A stretch of 64,000 bases of DNA from Pseudomonas sp. GOM6 (GTDB lineage: Bacteria > Pseudomonadota > Gammaproteobacteria > Pseudomonadales > Pseudomonadaceae): the NCBI RefSeq assembly GCF_029537485.1, contig NZ_JARPUS010000007.1, positions 62,001 to 126,000 on the forward strand, read 5' to 3'. The notes under the pieces are model-generated. The model was not told where the DNA came from. It saw only the letters and a list, made by a program, of their open reading frames with translations, and did no database searches. A program made the position numbers and the translations under genes. Positions 26,718-35,172 of this stretch are shown here, piece after piece (positions within the stretch are counted from its first letter, which is position 1; each line of letters opens with the position of its first letter).

Positions 26718-27842
26718 ATGATGAATCCCTCTGCCTCCCTGCTCAACCGGCTTGCGAGCCTTGCCCCAGGCGCGTCGCCGACTCGCCCTCGCGAGTGGCT
26801 GCGCATTTCCTTCGGCGTCGCCCTGGGGCTTTCGCTAAGTCTGCTGCTCAGCCTGCAACTGTTCCCGGAGCAGACGCTTATCCACCTGCTCGGCCCGCTG
26901 GCAGCCACCGCCGTGCTGCTGTTCGCGGTGCCCTCTGGTGCCCTGGCGCAACCCTGGTCGGTGCTGGTCAGTTACCTCAGCGTGTCGGCCCTGGCGATTG
27001 TCGTGCAGCAGCAGTTGGGCTATTCCCTGCTGGCATGCGCCCTGACCCTGGGCTTGAGCGCCCTGACCATGAACATGCTGCGCTGTCTGCATCCGCCGGC
27101 AGGCGCCCTTTCGCTGTGCGTGCTGCTCAGCGATGAACTGATCCGCCAGCAGGGCTTCCTGTTGCTGCTGCCGATTTTCGGTACGGTCACCTGTCTGCTG
27201 GTGTGTGCGCTGATCTACAACAACCTCACCGGCGTGCGCTACCCGAAACGCGCCGAGCGCACTGAACTGCACCACACTCGCGATGCACTGCCAGATTATC
27301 GGGTCGGTATCTCCGACGCCGACCTGGATCAGGCCCTGGAAGATTTCGGCGAATTCGTCGACATCACCCGCGATGATCTGGCCCAGTTGATCCACGCCAC
27401 TGAACGCCACGCCCTCAAACGCGGCATGGGCACCCTGCTGGCCGGGCAGATCATGTCCCGCGACCTGCGCTGGGTGCCCCCCGAGGCCACGCGTGAACAG
27501 GCGCTGGAGATGCTGCGCCACCACCGTCTGCGCAGCCTGCCGGTGCTCGACGCGCAGCAGCAACTGGTCGGTATCCTCAGCCTGGTGGATCTGGTCGAAA
27601 CAGCACCACGCGCCCGCCTGTTGCGATGGCGACCAGGGCGCAGCGCCAGGGTGGCGGAGCTGATGAGCAGCCCGGTGCACCATGTCGACAGCCAGGCCCA
27701 TGTGGCCGAGCTGATTCCCCTGCTATCCAGCCAAGGCCTGCATTGCCTGCCAGTGCTGGAGAATGGCGTGCTGGTCGGCATCATCACCCAGACCGACCTG
27801 ATCGCCGCCCTGCAGCGCGATGTACTGGAGCGCCTGGGCTGA
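26718..27842 (+). CDS. HPP-domain membrane protein with C-terminal CBS pair
   Basis: This 374-residue protein has an N-terminal membrane part of about five helices with the HPP signature (LRCLHPPAGALSLCV, around residue 130) and two CBS motifs at about residues 240-295 and 315-370 (MSRDLRWVPPEATREQALEM, MSSPVHHVDSQAHVAEL). CBS pairs bind adenine nucleotides or S-adenosylmethionine, so the membrane domain is probably gated. HPP proteins of cyanobacteria and plants move nitrite; no such role is shown for bacteria like this one. The start could be the ATG at 26718 or at 26721. Its stop directly abuts that of the convergent LysR gene. Confidence 0.9.
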   Translation: MMNPSASLLNRLASLAPGASPTRPREWLRISFGVALGLSLSLLLSLQLFPEQTLIHLLGPLAATAVLLFAVPSGALAQPWSVLVSYLSVSALAIVVQQQLGYSLLACALTLGLSALTMNMLRCLHPPAGALSLCVLLSDELIRQQGFLLLLPIFGTVTCLLVCALIYNNLTGVRYPKRAERTELHHTRDALPDYRVGISDADLDQALEDFGEFVDITRDDLAQLIHATERHALKRGMGTLLAGQIMSRDLRWVPPEATREQALEMLRHHRLRSLPVLDAQQQLVGILSLVDLVETAPRARLLRWRPGRSARVAELMSSPVHHVDSQAHVAELIPLLSSQGLHCLPVLENGVLVGIITQTDLIAALQRDVLERLG

Positions 27843-28706
27843 CTAAATCATCGGGTTCCAGCGCTGCGACCAGTCGCTGTCGGAGATGGCCACCCGGCGC
27901 AGGCACTCGAACGCCTGCTGCAACGCAGGTGAAACCCGCTCGCGGGCATAGACCAGATACACCGGATACATGAACTCCGGTGCCTGTTCCACCAGCTCCA
28001 GCAGGCCGTGATCCAGGTAGCTCTGCACCACGCGACGACGGAAGTAGCCGCTGCCGCCGACCTCCAGAATGTACTGCAGCGCCAGCGGGCCAAGGTTGAA
28101 GCTGACTGACGCCCGCGCATGGCCCGGCAGCGCCGCGTTGTGGCGCTGCCGAAACTCCTCGCCCCAATCGACATAGACATAGGGCGCGGGCTGACGCGGA
28201 TTGCGCACCTGCACCAGGCGCTCCTCCATCAGCAACTCAACCTGCAGACCCGGCCAATACTGCGCCTGGTAGACCAGAATGGCGTCCAGCCCGCCCTGCT
28301 CCAGACGCTGCAAGAGGTTGCCTCCATCGCCGATATGGCTGTGTACGGCATGCTTGGTCAGAGTCTGACGCAGTTCACACACCCATTTGAGCATCAGCGG
28401 GTTGCACAGGCTCGGCTCGGCACCGATGTGCAGAATCTCCGCGCAGTCCTCCGGCAGCGGCAGCTCCTGCTGCGCCGCTTCCCAGGCCTGCACCATGCGG
28501 TTGGCGAAATCGACGAAAGCCTCGCCATTGGACGTCAACTTGGCACCGGAGCGGTTGCGCACGAACAGGCTGCAGTTGAGTTGGCTTTCCAGGCTCTGAA
28601 TGCGCGCGGTGACAGCAGTCTGGGTCAGATGCAGGCGCTCCGCCGCGCCAACGAAGCTGCCGCAGCGGACGATTTCAAGAAAGGTACGGGCCAGGTCGAC
28701 GGACAT
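27843..28706 (-). CDS. LysR-family transcriptional regulator
   Basis: This 287-residue protein has the N-terminal winged helix (LARTFLEIVRCGSFVGAAERL, then LTQTAVTARIQSLESQL) and a C-terminal effector domain. Its neighbours are cysK upstream on the same strand (70 bases) and the HPP-CBS gene in the opposite direction. The target genes cannot be told from the sequence. Confidence 0.93.
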   Translation of the reverse strand: MSVDLARTFLEIVRCGSFVGAAERLHLTQTAVTARIQSLESQLNCSLFVRNRSGAKLTSNGEAFVDFANRMVQAWEAAQQELPLPEDCAEILHIGAEPSLCNPLMLKWVCELRQTLTKHAVHSHIGDGGNLLQRLEQGGLDAILVYQAQYWPGLQVELLMEERLVQVRNPRQPAPYVYVDWGEEFRQRHNAALPGHARASVSFNLGPLALQYILEVGGSGYFRRRVVQSYLDHGLLELVEQAPEFMYPVYLVYARERVSPALQQAFECLRRVAISDSDWSQRWNPMI

Positions 28707-28776
28707 CGCAATTACCGAGCTGCACAGAGGGCGCGAGTATAGCGCCCGTGCTCCCCTGCCCTGCCCCGTCGTGACC

Positions 28777-29751
28777 TTATTGCTGCAGCTCCTGCTCGGT
28801 GAACAGATCGCTGAACAGCATGCTCGACAGGTAGCGCTCGCCCGAGTCCGGCAGCACCACGACGATGGTCTTGCCCTGCATCTCCGGCTTCTCGGCCAGA
28901 CGCACGGCGACGGCCATGGCCGCGCCGCAGGAAATGCCGCAGAGAATGCCCTCTTCCTGCATCAGACGCAGGGCCATGGCCTTGGCCTCGTCGTCGGTCA
29001 CCTGTTCAACCTTGTCGACCAGGGACAGGTCGAGGTTCTTCGGCACGAAGCCGGCGCCGATGCCCTGAATCTTGTGCGGGCTCGGCTTGACCTCGTCGCC
29101 GGCCAGGGTCTGGCTGATGACCGGCGACGACACCGGCTCCACCGCTACCGAGAGAATCGGCTTGTGCCGGGTGTTCTTGATGTAGCGCGAAACGCCGGTG
29201 ATGGTGCCGCCGGTGCCAACACCCGCCACCAGCACATCGATGGCGCCGTCGGTGTCGTTCCAGATTTCCGGGCCGGTGGTCTTCTCGTGAATGGCCGGGT
29301 TGGCCGGGTTGTCGAACTGCGCCGGCATGAAGTGGGTCGTGGGGTTGGCCGCCACCAGGGCCTCAGCCTCCACGATGGCGCCCTTCATGCCCTTGGCCGG
29401 CTCGGTCAGGACCAGCTCGGCCCCCAGGGCCTTGAGCACCTTGCGCCGCTCCAGGCTCATGGAAGCCGGCATGGTCAGCACCAGCTTGTAGCCACGCGCT
29501 GCGGCGACGAAGGCCAGGCCAATGCCGGTATTGCCCGAGGTCGGCTCGACCAGGGTCATGCCCGGTTTGAGTACACCGCGCGACTCGGCGTCCCAGATCA
29601 TGTTGGCGCCAATCCGGCATTTGACCGAATAGCCCGGGTTGCGCCCCTCGATCTTGGCCAGGATGGTCACGCCCTTGGGACCCAGACGGTTGATCTGCAC
29701 CAGCGGCGTGTTACCGATGGACTGGGCGTTGTCGGAAAAGATGCGACTCAT
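28777..29751 (-). CDS. cysK: Cysteine synthase A (O-acetylserine sulfhydrylase)
   Basis: This 324-residue PLP enzyme makes cysteine from O-acetylserine and sulfide. The PLP-binding Lys lies in [15 protein letters not shown]; the asparagine loop [13 protein letters not shown] and the phosphate loop [10 protein letters not shown] follow, and [10 protein letters not shown] near the C-terminus is characteristic of CysK rather than CysM. The ATG at 29751 gives the normal family length; an extended frame reads into the intergenic region. Confidence 0.95.
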   Translation of the reverse strand: MSRIFSDNAQSIGNTPLVQINRLGPKGVTILAKIEGRNPGYSVKCRIGANMIWDAESRGVLKPGMTLVEPTSGNTGIGLAFVAAARGYKLVLTMPASMSLERRKVLKALGAELVLTEPAKGMKGAIVEAEALVAANPTTHFMPAQFDNPANPAIHEKTTGPEIWNDTDGAIDVLVAGVGTGGTITGVSRYIKNTRHKPILSVAVEPVSSPVISQTLAGDEVKPSPHKIQGIGAGFVPKNLDLSLVDKVEQVTDDEAKAMALRLMQEEGILCGISCGAAMAVAVRLAEKPEMQGKTIVVVLPDSGERYLSSMLFSDLFTEQELQQ

Positions 29752-29856
29752 GACAGGATCCTTGTGCAGGGCAGAAGCGAGACCGCCAAGCCTATGCCCG
29801 GCCCATGTCGGCGTCCAGCCTGGCATGCCGCATGAGCAATTGACTCGTGACCCGCC

Positions 29857-29871
29857 ATTCAGTGACTGAAT
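29857..29871. promoter_or_regulatory. Palindrome in the cysK/moxR divergent region
   Basis: ATTCAGTGACTGAAT is a perfect inverted repeat with 7-base arms and one central base. It lies 106 bases upstream of cysK and 13 bases before the -35 element of the moxR-type promoter. A dimeric repressor or activator could bind here, but no match to a known site was recognised. Confidence 0.35.
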
Positions 29872-29883
29872 AGCGCGTATTCG

Positions 29884-29913
29884 TTCACAGTCCGCCGGGG
29901 TGCGGGGTATAGT
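29884..29913 (+). promoter_or_regulatory. Candidate sigma-70 promoter of the moxR-type gene
   Basis: TTCACA (29884-29889) and TATAGT (29908-29913) are 18 bases apart, followed by a leader of about 55 bases before the ATG at 29975. Confidence 0.5.
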
Positions 29914-29974
29914 CGGGCTTTCCGTTTTCGCCGTGACGGGCACTGCCCGCGCGTTACCGTTCGAGGAACACAAG

Positions 29975-30820
29975 ATGAAGTTCGAAGGCACTCAGTCCTA
30001 CGTCGCCACCGACGATCTCAAGCTCGCGGTCAACGCCGCCATCACCCTGCAGCGCCCGTTGCTGGTCAAGGGCGAGCCTGGCACCGGCAAGACCATGCTC
30101 GCCGAGCAGCTGTCGGAAGCCTTCGGCGCCAAGCTGATCACCTGGCACATCAAGTCCACTACCAAGGCCCACCAGGGCCTGTACGAGTACGACGCGGTCA
30201 GCCGCCTGCGCGACTCGCAGCTGAACTCGGAGAAGGTTCACGACGTTCGCAACTACATCAAGAAAGGCAAACTCTGGGAGGCCTTCGAGGCCGAAGAGCG
30301 GGTGATCCTGCTGATCGACGAGATCGACAAGGCCGACATCGAGTTCCCCAACGACCTGCTGCAAGAACTCGACAAGATGGAGTTCTACGTTTACGAGACC
30401 GACGAGACGATCAAGGCCAAGCAGCGCCCGATCATCATCATCACCTCGAACAACGAGAAGGAACTGCCGGACGCCTTCCTGCGTCGCTGCTTCTTCCACT
30501 ACATCGCCTTCCCCGACCGCGACACCCTGAAGAAGATCGTCGACGTGCACTACCCGAACATCAGCGGTGAGCTGGTGGCCGAGGCGCTCGACGTGTTCTT
30601 CGACGTGCGCAAGGTGCCGGGCCTGAAGAAGAAGCCGTCCACCAGCGAGCTGGTCGACTGGCTCAAGCTGCTGATGGCCGACAACATCGGCGAAGCCGTG
30701 CTGCGCGAGCGCGATCCGACCAAGGCCATCCCGCCGCTGGCCGGTGCCCTGGTGAAGAACGAGCAGGACGTGCAGCTGCTCGAGCGCCTGGCCTTTATGG
30801 CGCGCCGCGCCGGGCGCTAA
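29975..30820 (+). CDS. MoxR-family AAA+ ATPase
   Basis: This 281-residue protein has Walker A ([18 protein letters not shown], around residues 31-43), Walker B ([20 protein letters not shown]), and sensor/arginine-finger regions around [16 protein letters not shown]. MoxR ATPases act as chaperones that ready their partner VWA protein or its client enzyme. The VWA gene follows in the same direction after a REP-like block of 142 bases, so the two most likely work together. Confidence 0.94.
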   Translation: MKFEGTQSYVATDDLKLAVNAAITLQRPLLVKGEPGTGKTMLAEQLSEAFGAKLITWHIKSTTKAHQGLYEYDAVSRLRDSQLNSEKVHDVRNYIKKGKLWEAFEAEERVILLIDEIDKADIEFPNDLLQELDKMEFYVYETDETIKAKQRPIIIITSNNEKELPDAFLRRCFFHYIAFPDRDTLKKIVDVHYPNISGELVAEALDVFFDVRKVPGLKKKPSTSELVDWLKLLMADNIGEAVLRERDPTKAIPPLAGALVKNEQDVQLLERLAFMARRAGR

Positions 30821-30829
30821 GGCTTATCT

Positions 30830-30929
30830 CCCCTCTCCTGCCGGGAGAGGGGCCGGGGGTGAGGGATCAGCGGGCCGCTGCGAGTTGTCTGTTAGCCCCT
30901 CACCCTAACCCTCTCCCAGTGGGAGAGGG
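30830..30929. repeat. REP-like palindromes between moxR and VWA genes
   Basis: A first hairpin (CCCCTCTCC with GGAGAGGGG, 30830-30852) and a second (CCCTCTCCC with GGGAGAGGG, 30909-30929) are themselves in inverted orientation, with a partly complementary GGGTGAGGG/CCCCTCACCC between. It is a familiar mosaic repeat of Pseudomonas-type genomes. Confidence 0.75.
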
Positions 30930-30961
30930 AATTGTCCGTACATCCCGAGAGGTCCGCAGCC

Positions 30962-32140
30962 ATGCTGCTCAACCTGTTCAATGAAATGCGCGCGGCCAAG
31001 GTGCCGGTGTCGGTGCGCGAACTGCTCGACCTGATCAACGCGCTCAAGCACAACGTCGTGTTCGCCGACATGGACGAGTTCTACTTCCTGGCGCGCGCCA
31101 TTCTGGTCAAGGACGAGCGTCACTTCGACAAGTTCGACCGGGCCTTCGGTGCCTACTTCAAGGGCCTGGAGAACCTCAACGAACACATCGAGGCGCTGAT
31201 ACCCGAAGACTGGCTGCGCAAGGAGTTCGAGCGCCTGCTGACCGACGAGGAGCGCGCACAGATCCAGTCCCTCGGCGGACTGGACAAGCTGATCGAGGAA
31301 TTCAAGAAGCGCCTCGAGGAGCAGAAGGAACGCCACGCAGGTGGCAACAAGTGGATCGGCACCGGCGGCACCAGCCCGTTCGGCTCCGGCGGTTACAACC
31401 CCGAGGGCATCCGTGTCGGCGATGCCGGCAAGCGCCAGGGCAAGGCCGTGAAGGTGTGGGACCAGCGCGAGTACAAGAACCTCGACGACCAGGTCGAGCT
31501 GGGTACGCGCAACATCAAGGTGGCCCTGCGCCGCCTGCGCAAGTTCGCCCGCGAAGGTGCGGCGGAAGAATTCGATCTGGGCGGCACCATCGACCACACG
31601 GCCAAAGATGGTGGCCTGCTCAATATCCAGATGCGTCCGGAACGCCGGAATACGGTAAAGCTGCTGATCCTGTTCGACATCGGCGGCTCAATGGATGCGC
31701 ATGTGAAGGTGTGCGAAGAGCTGTTCTCGGCGTGCAAGACCGAGTTCAAGCACCTGGAGTACTTCTACTTCCACAACTTCATCTACGAGAGCGTGTGGAA
31801 GAACAACCTGCGCCGCACCAGCGAACGCTTCTCCACCAACGACCTGCTGCACAAGTACGGCCCGGACTGGAAAGTGGTGTTCGTCGGCGATGCGGCCATG
31901 GCGCCCTACGAAATCACCCAGCCCGGCGGCAGCGTCGAGCACTGGAACGAGGAAGCCGGCTACGTCTGGATGAAGCGCTTCATGGACAAGTACAAAAAGC
32001 TCATCTGGATCAACCCCTACCCCAAGGACGCCTGGAACTACACGGCCTCCACCAACATCGTCCGCGAGCTGATCAACGATCAGATGCACCCGCTGACGCT
32101 GCGCGGGCTGGAAGAAGGCATGCGCTTCCTCTCCAAGTAA
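30962..32140 (+). CDS. CoxE-like VWA-domain protein
   Basis: This 392-residue protein follows the MoxR ATPase and has the DUF/CoxE layout: an N-terminal helical part (MLLNLFNEMRAAKVPVSVRELL), a Gly-rich middle (GTGGTSPFGSGGYNPEG) and a VWA domain from about residue 225. The MIDAS segment reads LLILFDIGGSMDAH, so the usual D-x-S-x-S is D-x-G-x-S. MoxR/VWA pairs help assemble or activate metalloenzymes such as methanol or carbon monoxide dehydrogenases; the client here is unknown. The ATG at 30962 avoids a short unrelated extension. Confidence 0.9.
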   Translation: MLLNLFNEMRAAKVPVSVRELLDLINALKHNVVFADMDEFYFLARAILVKDERHFDKFDRAFGAYFKGLENLNEHIEALIPEDWLRKEFERLLTDEERAQIQSLGGLDKLIEEFKKRLEEQKERHAGGNKWIGTGGTSPFGSGGYNPEGIRVGDAGKRQGKAVKVWDQREYKNLDDQVELGTRNIKVALRRLRKFAREGAAEEFDLGGTIDHTAKDGGLLNIQMRPERRNTVKLLILFDIGGSMDAHVKVCEELFSACKTEFKHLEYFYFHNFIYESVWKNNLRRTSERFSTNDLLHKYGPDWKVVFVGDAAMAPYEITQPGGSVEHWNEEAGYVWMKRFMDKYKKLIWINPYPKDAWNYTASTNIVRELINDQMHPLTLRGLEEGMRFLSK

Positions 32141-32142
32141 CC

Positions 32143-32172
32143 ACACAACGGGCCCGACTGGGCCCGTTGTGT
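32143..32172. terminator. Hairpin between VWA and DUF2950 genes
   Basis: ACACAACGGGCCC and GGGCCCGTTGTGT form a perfect 13-bp stem with a 4-base loop, between two convergent genes. No T-tract follows on either strand; the last base overlaps the DUF2950 stop codon. Confidence 0.75.
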
Positions 32173-33077
32173 CATTCGGTGCCGGCCGTGGACGGCTCGC
32201 TCTCGCCGACCTCCTGCCAGCTGCTGTCCGGGTCGAAACGCTGCATGGCGGTGGCGATCTGGCCGCCGTCCGGGCCCAGGTCTTTCTCGAACACCTGGCC
32301 GTCATGGCTGATCATGAAGCTCATCACCCCGCTGTCGGCATACTCCGCCGGCCAGGCCACCAGGGCGAAACCCCGGCTCATGTTGTCGCCAAGCCGATAA
32401 TCGTAAGAGCCGCCCGGCGCCGAGGGCCCCTGTGCAGCAAGGATACGGTAGTGATAGCCATGCCACTGGCCGTCGGGCAGCTCGTCACCGAACAACGGGC
32501 CCAGCGGGCTCTGCTCGGTATCGGGGGCGTCCGGCCAGTAGAGGCCATCATGCAGACCATCGCTGCTGACGAACTGTTGCGCATATTCGAGCACCCCGTC
32601 GTCATCGCGGTCGACTTCGGCGTAATCCATCTGTGCGTCGTGATAGGCACGTACCGCCTGGATGGCTGACGCTTCGTTGCGACCGATACGGCGTACGCGA
32701 ATTTCCTCGGCAGCGGCCTGAGTATCGAAGTGCCAGCCACCCGCTTCCTTCTGCAAGGGTAACGGCAACACCCAGCCCACCTCCCCCACCAACAGGTGGG
32801 CCTGGCCCTGTCCGTCCTCCTGGATGTGGTGCGCCTCGCGATAGAGGGCGAGGAAGGCCTCGACATCCTTGCGTTCGATGGCATCGGTGGGGATGTATTG
32901 CTGCCAGTCGGCGCCCAACAGTTGCTCCAGCTTGGTCGCATCGGCCTTGTCGGTTCCCAACGCGTCGATCAGCGCTTCGGCAGCGCTTTGCGGGCTGGAA
33001 AAGAGTTGCTGCGCCTGAGCGCCAGAAAGCACAGAGGTCAACAGCAACGCCAGCAGGGTACGGGGCAGGAACGTCAT
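32172..33077 (-). CDS. DUF2950 family exported protein
   Basis: This 301-residue protein has a signal peptide (residues 1-22, ending SGAQA). The mature part begins QQLFSSPQSAAEALIDALGT and has segments such as EVDRDDDGVLEYAQQFVSSDG, GDELPDGQWHGYHYRILAAQG and a C-terminal DSGVMSFMISHDGQVFEKDLG, typical of DUF2950. The function is unknown. It starts 13 bases after the DUF3300 stop on the same strand, and the two are commonly paired in proteobacteria by my recollection. Confidence 0.88.
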   Translation of the reverse strand: MTFLPRTLLALLLTSVLSGAQAQQLFSSPQSAAEALIDALGTDKADATKLEQLLGADWQQYIPTDAIERKDVEAFLALYREAHHIQEDGQGQAHLLVGEVGWVLPLPLQKEAGGWHFDTQAAAEEIRVRRIGRNEASAIQAVRAYHDAQMDYAEVDRDDDGVLEYAQQFVSSDGLHDGLYWPDAPDTEQSPLGPLFGDELPDGQWHGYHYRILAAQGPSAPGGSYDYRLGDNMSRGFALVAWPAEYADSGVMSFMISHDGQVFEKDLGPDGGQIATAMQRFDPDSSWQEVGESEPSTAGTE

Positions 33078-33090
33078 GAGGATTCTCCTG

Positions 33091-34545
33091 TCAGCGCCGA
33101 CGCATGCCGCCGCCGGCATGTGCCCGAGGCGCACGCTGCACCTGCTGGCCGGTAGCGCGCGCAGTTTGTGGCCGGCTGGCTGCTGCACGACTGAGCTGAC
33201 CACGGTTGATTTGTTGTTTGGCCTGAACGGGACTGCGCGCACCGGCAAAGGCGTTGTCGCGGGTACGCGGAACCGACGCCTGTGCCTGACGCACCTGCTG
33301 GCGAACCTGCGGATTGTTCTGCAGTTTCTGTCGTGCCTGGGGATTGTTGTTCAGTTCGCGGCGGGCGTTATCCAGCCCATTGGCTGGGCGCTGCTCCAGG
33401 CGCTGCCGGGCCTGGTCACGGTCGATCGCCTGAACCCGTTCGCGGGCTTCTCGATTGTTGCTGGCGGGCGCTGCGATACCCCGTTTGTTGAGCGCCTGGC
33501 GCGCCCGCTCGCGCTCGGCGAGGCGATCTGGCTCATGCCCGCGCAAAGCATCGCGCTGCTGCGCGCCATCCAGGCGCCGGGAGAACTGCTCGCGGCTTGC
33601 CCGGTCGCGGTAGGGCACACCATTGCGATTGAGCGAATTGTGCTGCCACTTGTTCTGATTGATCTCCAGCTTGCGGTTGATATTGAGATCGTTATAGCGA
33701 TGGACGTCGATATCGATATCGTGGTCGTTCCAGTCGCAGTCGCCCCACAACGAATTGACGATCGCCACCCCGGCGCCGAAGGCCAATCCGGCGGCCAATG
33801 CATGACCAACGTAATAGCCCGGCGGCGGCGGGTAATAGACTGGAGGGTACGAGGGGTAAGACCAGGTGCCGTAGACCACGCTGGGGTTGTAGCTGGGCAC
33901 ATAGACCACCTGCGGATCGGCCGGCTCGATGATGATGGTCTGTGCCGGTGCCTGCTGCATATCGGCCGCCGAAGCGGTGCTGCCGGCTGGAGCGGTCTGC
34001 ACGCTGACCTTCTGCTGCTCGTTGGACTCCAGATTGCCGGCTGCCTTGGCCTTGCTGCGCAGGCGCTGCACCGAATCCATGACCGCATCCGGTTGGGCCA
34101 GGAAGGCATCGCCCACCCGCTGTACCCAGGCCGGGTCCTGCCCCAGGGTAGCCAGGACGGCCGGGAAGGCCACCAGCGATTGCACACTGGGATCCCAGGG
34201 CTGATCCGCCACCTGGCGTACGGCGTCATCGCCGCTGGCATCCGGGTGCTCCATCGACCAGGACGCCGCATCGGCGACATTGCCCGGGTAGGTGGTCGCC
34301 ATCAGTACCTGGGCCAGCAGGCTGTCCGGATACAAGGCCAGCGGCGCCAGCATCTGGTCGAGCTCCTCCGTGCTGAACACGGCCTCGCCGGCCTGCGTGG
34401 GGGCCGGCGCAGCAGGGGCCGTATCGCTGGGTGCGGTAGCCTGGTTGGCCGGGCTGCTGGCAGGCGGCGCATTGTCCTCTTCGGAGCAGCCGGCAAGAAT
34501 CAGCAGGGCAAGAAACCAGGAGCCGAATCGATGAAGAGCAGGCAT
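33091..34545 (-). CDS. DUF3300 lipoprotein with low-complexity C-terminus
   Basis: This 484-residue protein has a lipobox ILAGC (residues 16-20), an Ala/Pro-rich linker, and the DUF3300 domain (about residues 58-280): LDQMLAPLALYPDSLLAQVL and VVYVPSYNPSVVYGTW are typical. The remaining 200 residues are rich in Asn, Gln and Arg (repeated QARQKLQNNPQ-like pieces) with no fold that I recognise. It is the first gene of the DUF3300-DUF2950 pair. A periplasmic or outer-membrane role is inferred from the lipoprotein signal. Confidence 0.87.
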   Translation of the reverse strand: MPALHRFGSWFLALLILAGCSEEDNAPPASSPANQATAPSDTAPAAPAPTQAGEAVFSTEELDQMLAPLALYPDSLLAQVLMATTYPGNVADAASWSMEHPDASGDDAVRQVADQPWDPSVQSLVAFPAVLATLGQDPAWVQRVGDAFLAQPDAVMDSVQRLRSKAKAAGNLESNEQQKVSVQTAPAGSTASAADMQQAPAQTIIIEPADPQVVYVPSYNPSVVYGTWSYPSYPPVYYPPPPGYYVGHALAAGLAFGAGVAIVNSLWGDCDWNDHDIDIDVHRYNDLNINRKLEINQNKWQHNSLNRNGVPYRDRASREQFSRRLDGAQQRDALRGHEPDRLAERERARQALNKRGIAAPASNNREARERVQAIDRDQARQRLEQRPANGLDNARRELNNNPQARQKLQNNPQVRQQVRQAQASVPRTRDNAFAGARSPVQAKQQINRGQLSRAAASRPQTARATGQQVQRAPRAHAGGGMRRR

Positions 34546-34677
34546 GACGCTTCTCCCTGCAGGGCAGGTCAGAACGGGTCAACTTAGCCTAGCCAAACCA
34601 CCGGACTTTGCCGTGTGCATTATCAGACGGGAGGTAAAGCGTTAGGCTGGCCAGGTTATTTCCGGAGTTCCCTGATC

Positions 34678-35172
34678 ATGCACAACCTTTCCCTGCAGGA
34701 CGCCGCCGCACCGGACGGCGTCTGCTACGGCTGTGGCAGCCGCAACCCGCATGGCCTGCACGTCAAGAGCCGCTGGCACGAGGACGGCATTCACGTCGTC
34801 GCCGAACATCTGCCAGACCCCATGCACTGCGGCTGGCCGGAACTGGTCTACGGCGGTCTGATCGCCATGCTGGTGGACTGTCATTCGAACTGGACGGCCA
34901 TGGCCTACCACTACCGCGCCGAAGGCCGCGAGCCGGGCAGCCTGCCACGCATCGACTGCGTTACCGGCAACCTTGGCATCAAGTTCATCAAGCCCACGCC
35001 CATGGGCGTGCCGCTGCAGCTGCGCGCCCGTATCGAGGGTGATGTGGGGCGCAAGACCCAGGTCATCTGCGAGGTCTACGCCGGCGACCAGCTGACGGCG
35101 ATCGGCGACTCCACCTTTGTCAGGGTCGATACCAGCCAGCTGGCGGCTGCCGCCCATGGCCGCGGGGACTGA
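34678..35172 (+). CDS. PaaI-family (hotdog) acyl-CoA thioesterase
   Basis: This 164-residue hotdog-fold protein has GVCYGCGSRNPHGLHVK at the N-terminus and LVYGGLIAMLVDCHSNWTAMAY in the hot-dog helix, with the catalytic Asp in the LVDCHS segment. The CxxC-like N-terminus is common in this subgroup. The substrate is unknown. Its TGA stop abuts the stop of the SDR gene on the other strand (TGATCA). Confidence 0.88.
   Translation: MHNLSLQDAAAPDGVCYGCGSRNPHGLHVKSRWHEDGIHVVAEHLPDPMHCGWPELVYGGLIAMLVDCHSNWTAMAYHYRAEGREPGSLPRIDCVTGNLGIKFIKPTPMGVPLQLRARIEGDVGRKTQVICEVYAGDQLTAIGDSTFVRVDTSQLAAAAHGRGD

Noticed and set aside
30830-30929. A CRISPR-like or terminator array between moxR and the VWA gene
   Set aside because: There are only two short hairpins in inverted orientation with no regular spacers, and no cas genes; the sequence is a typical REP-like mosaic.
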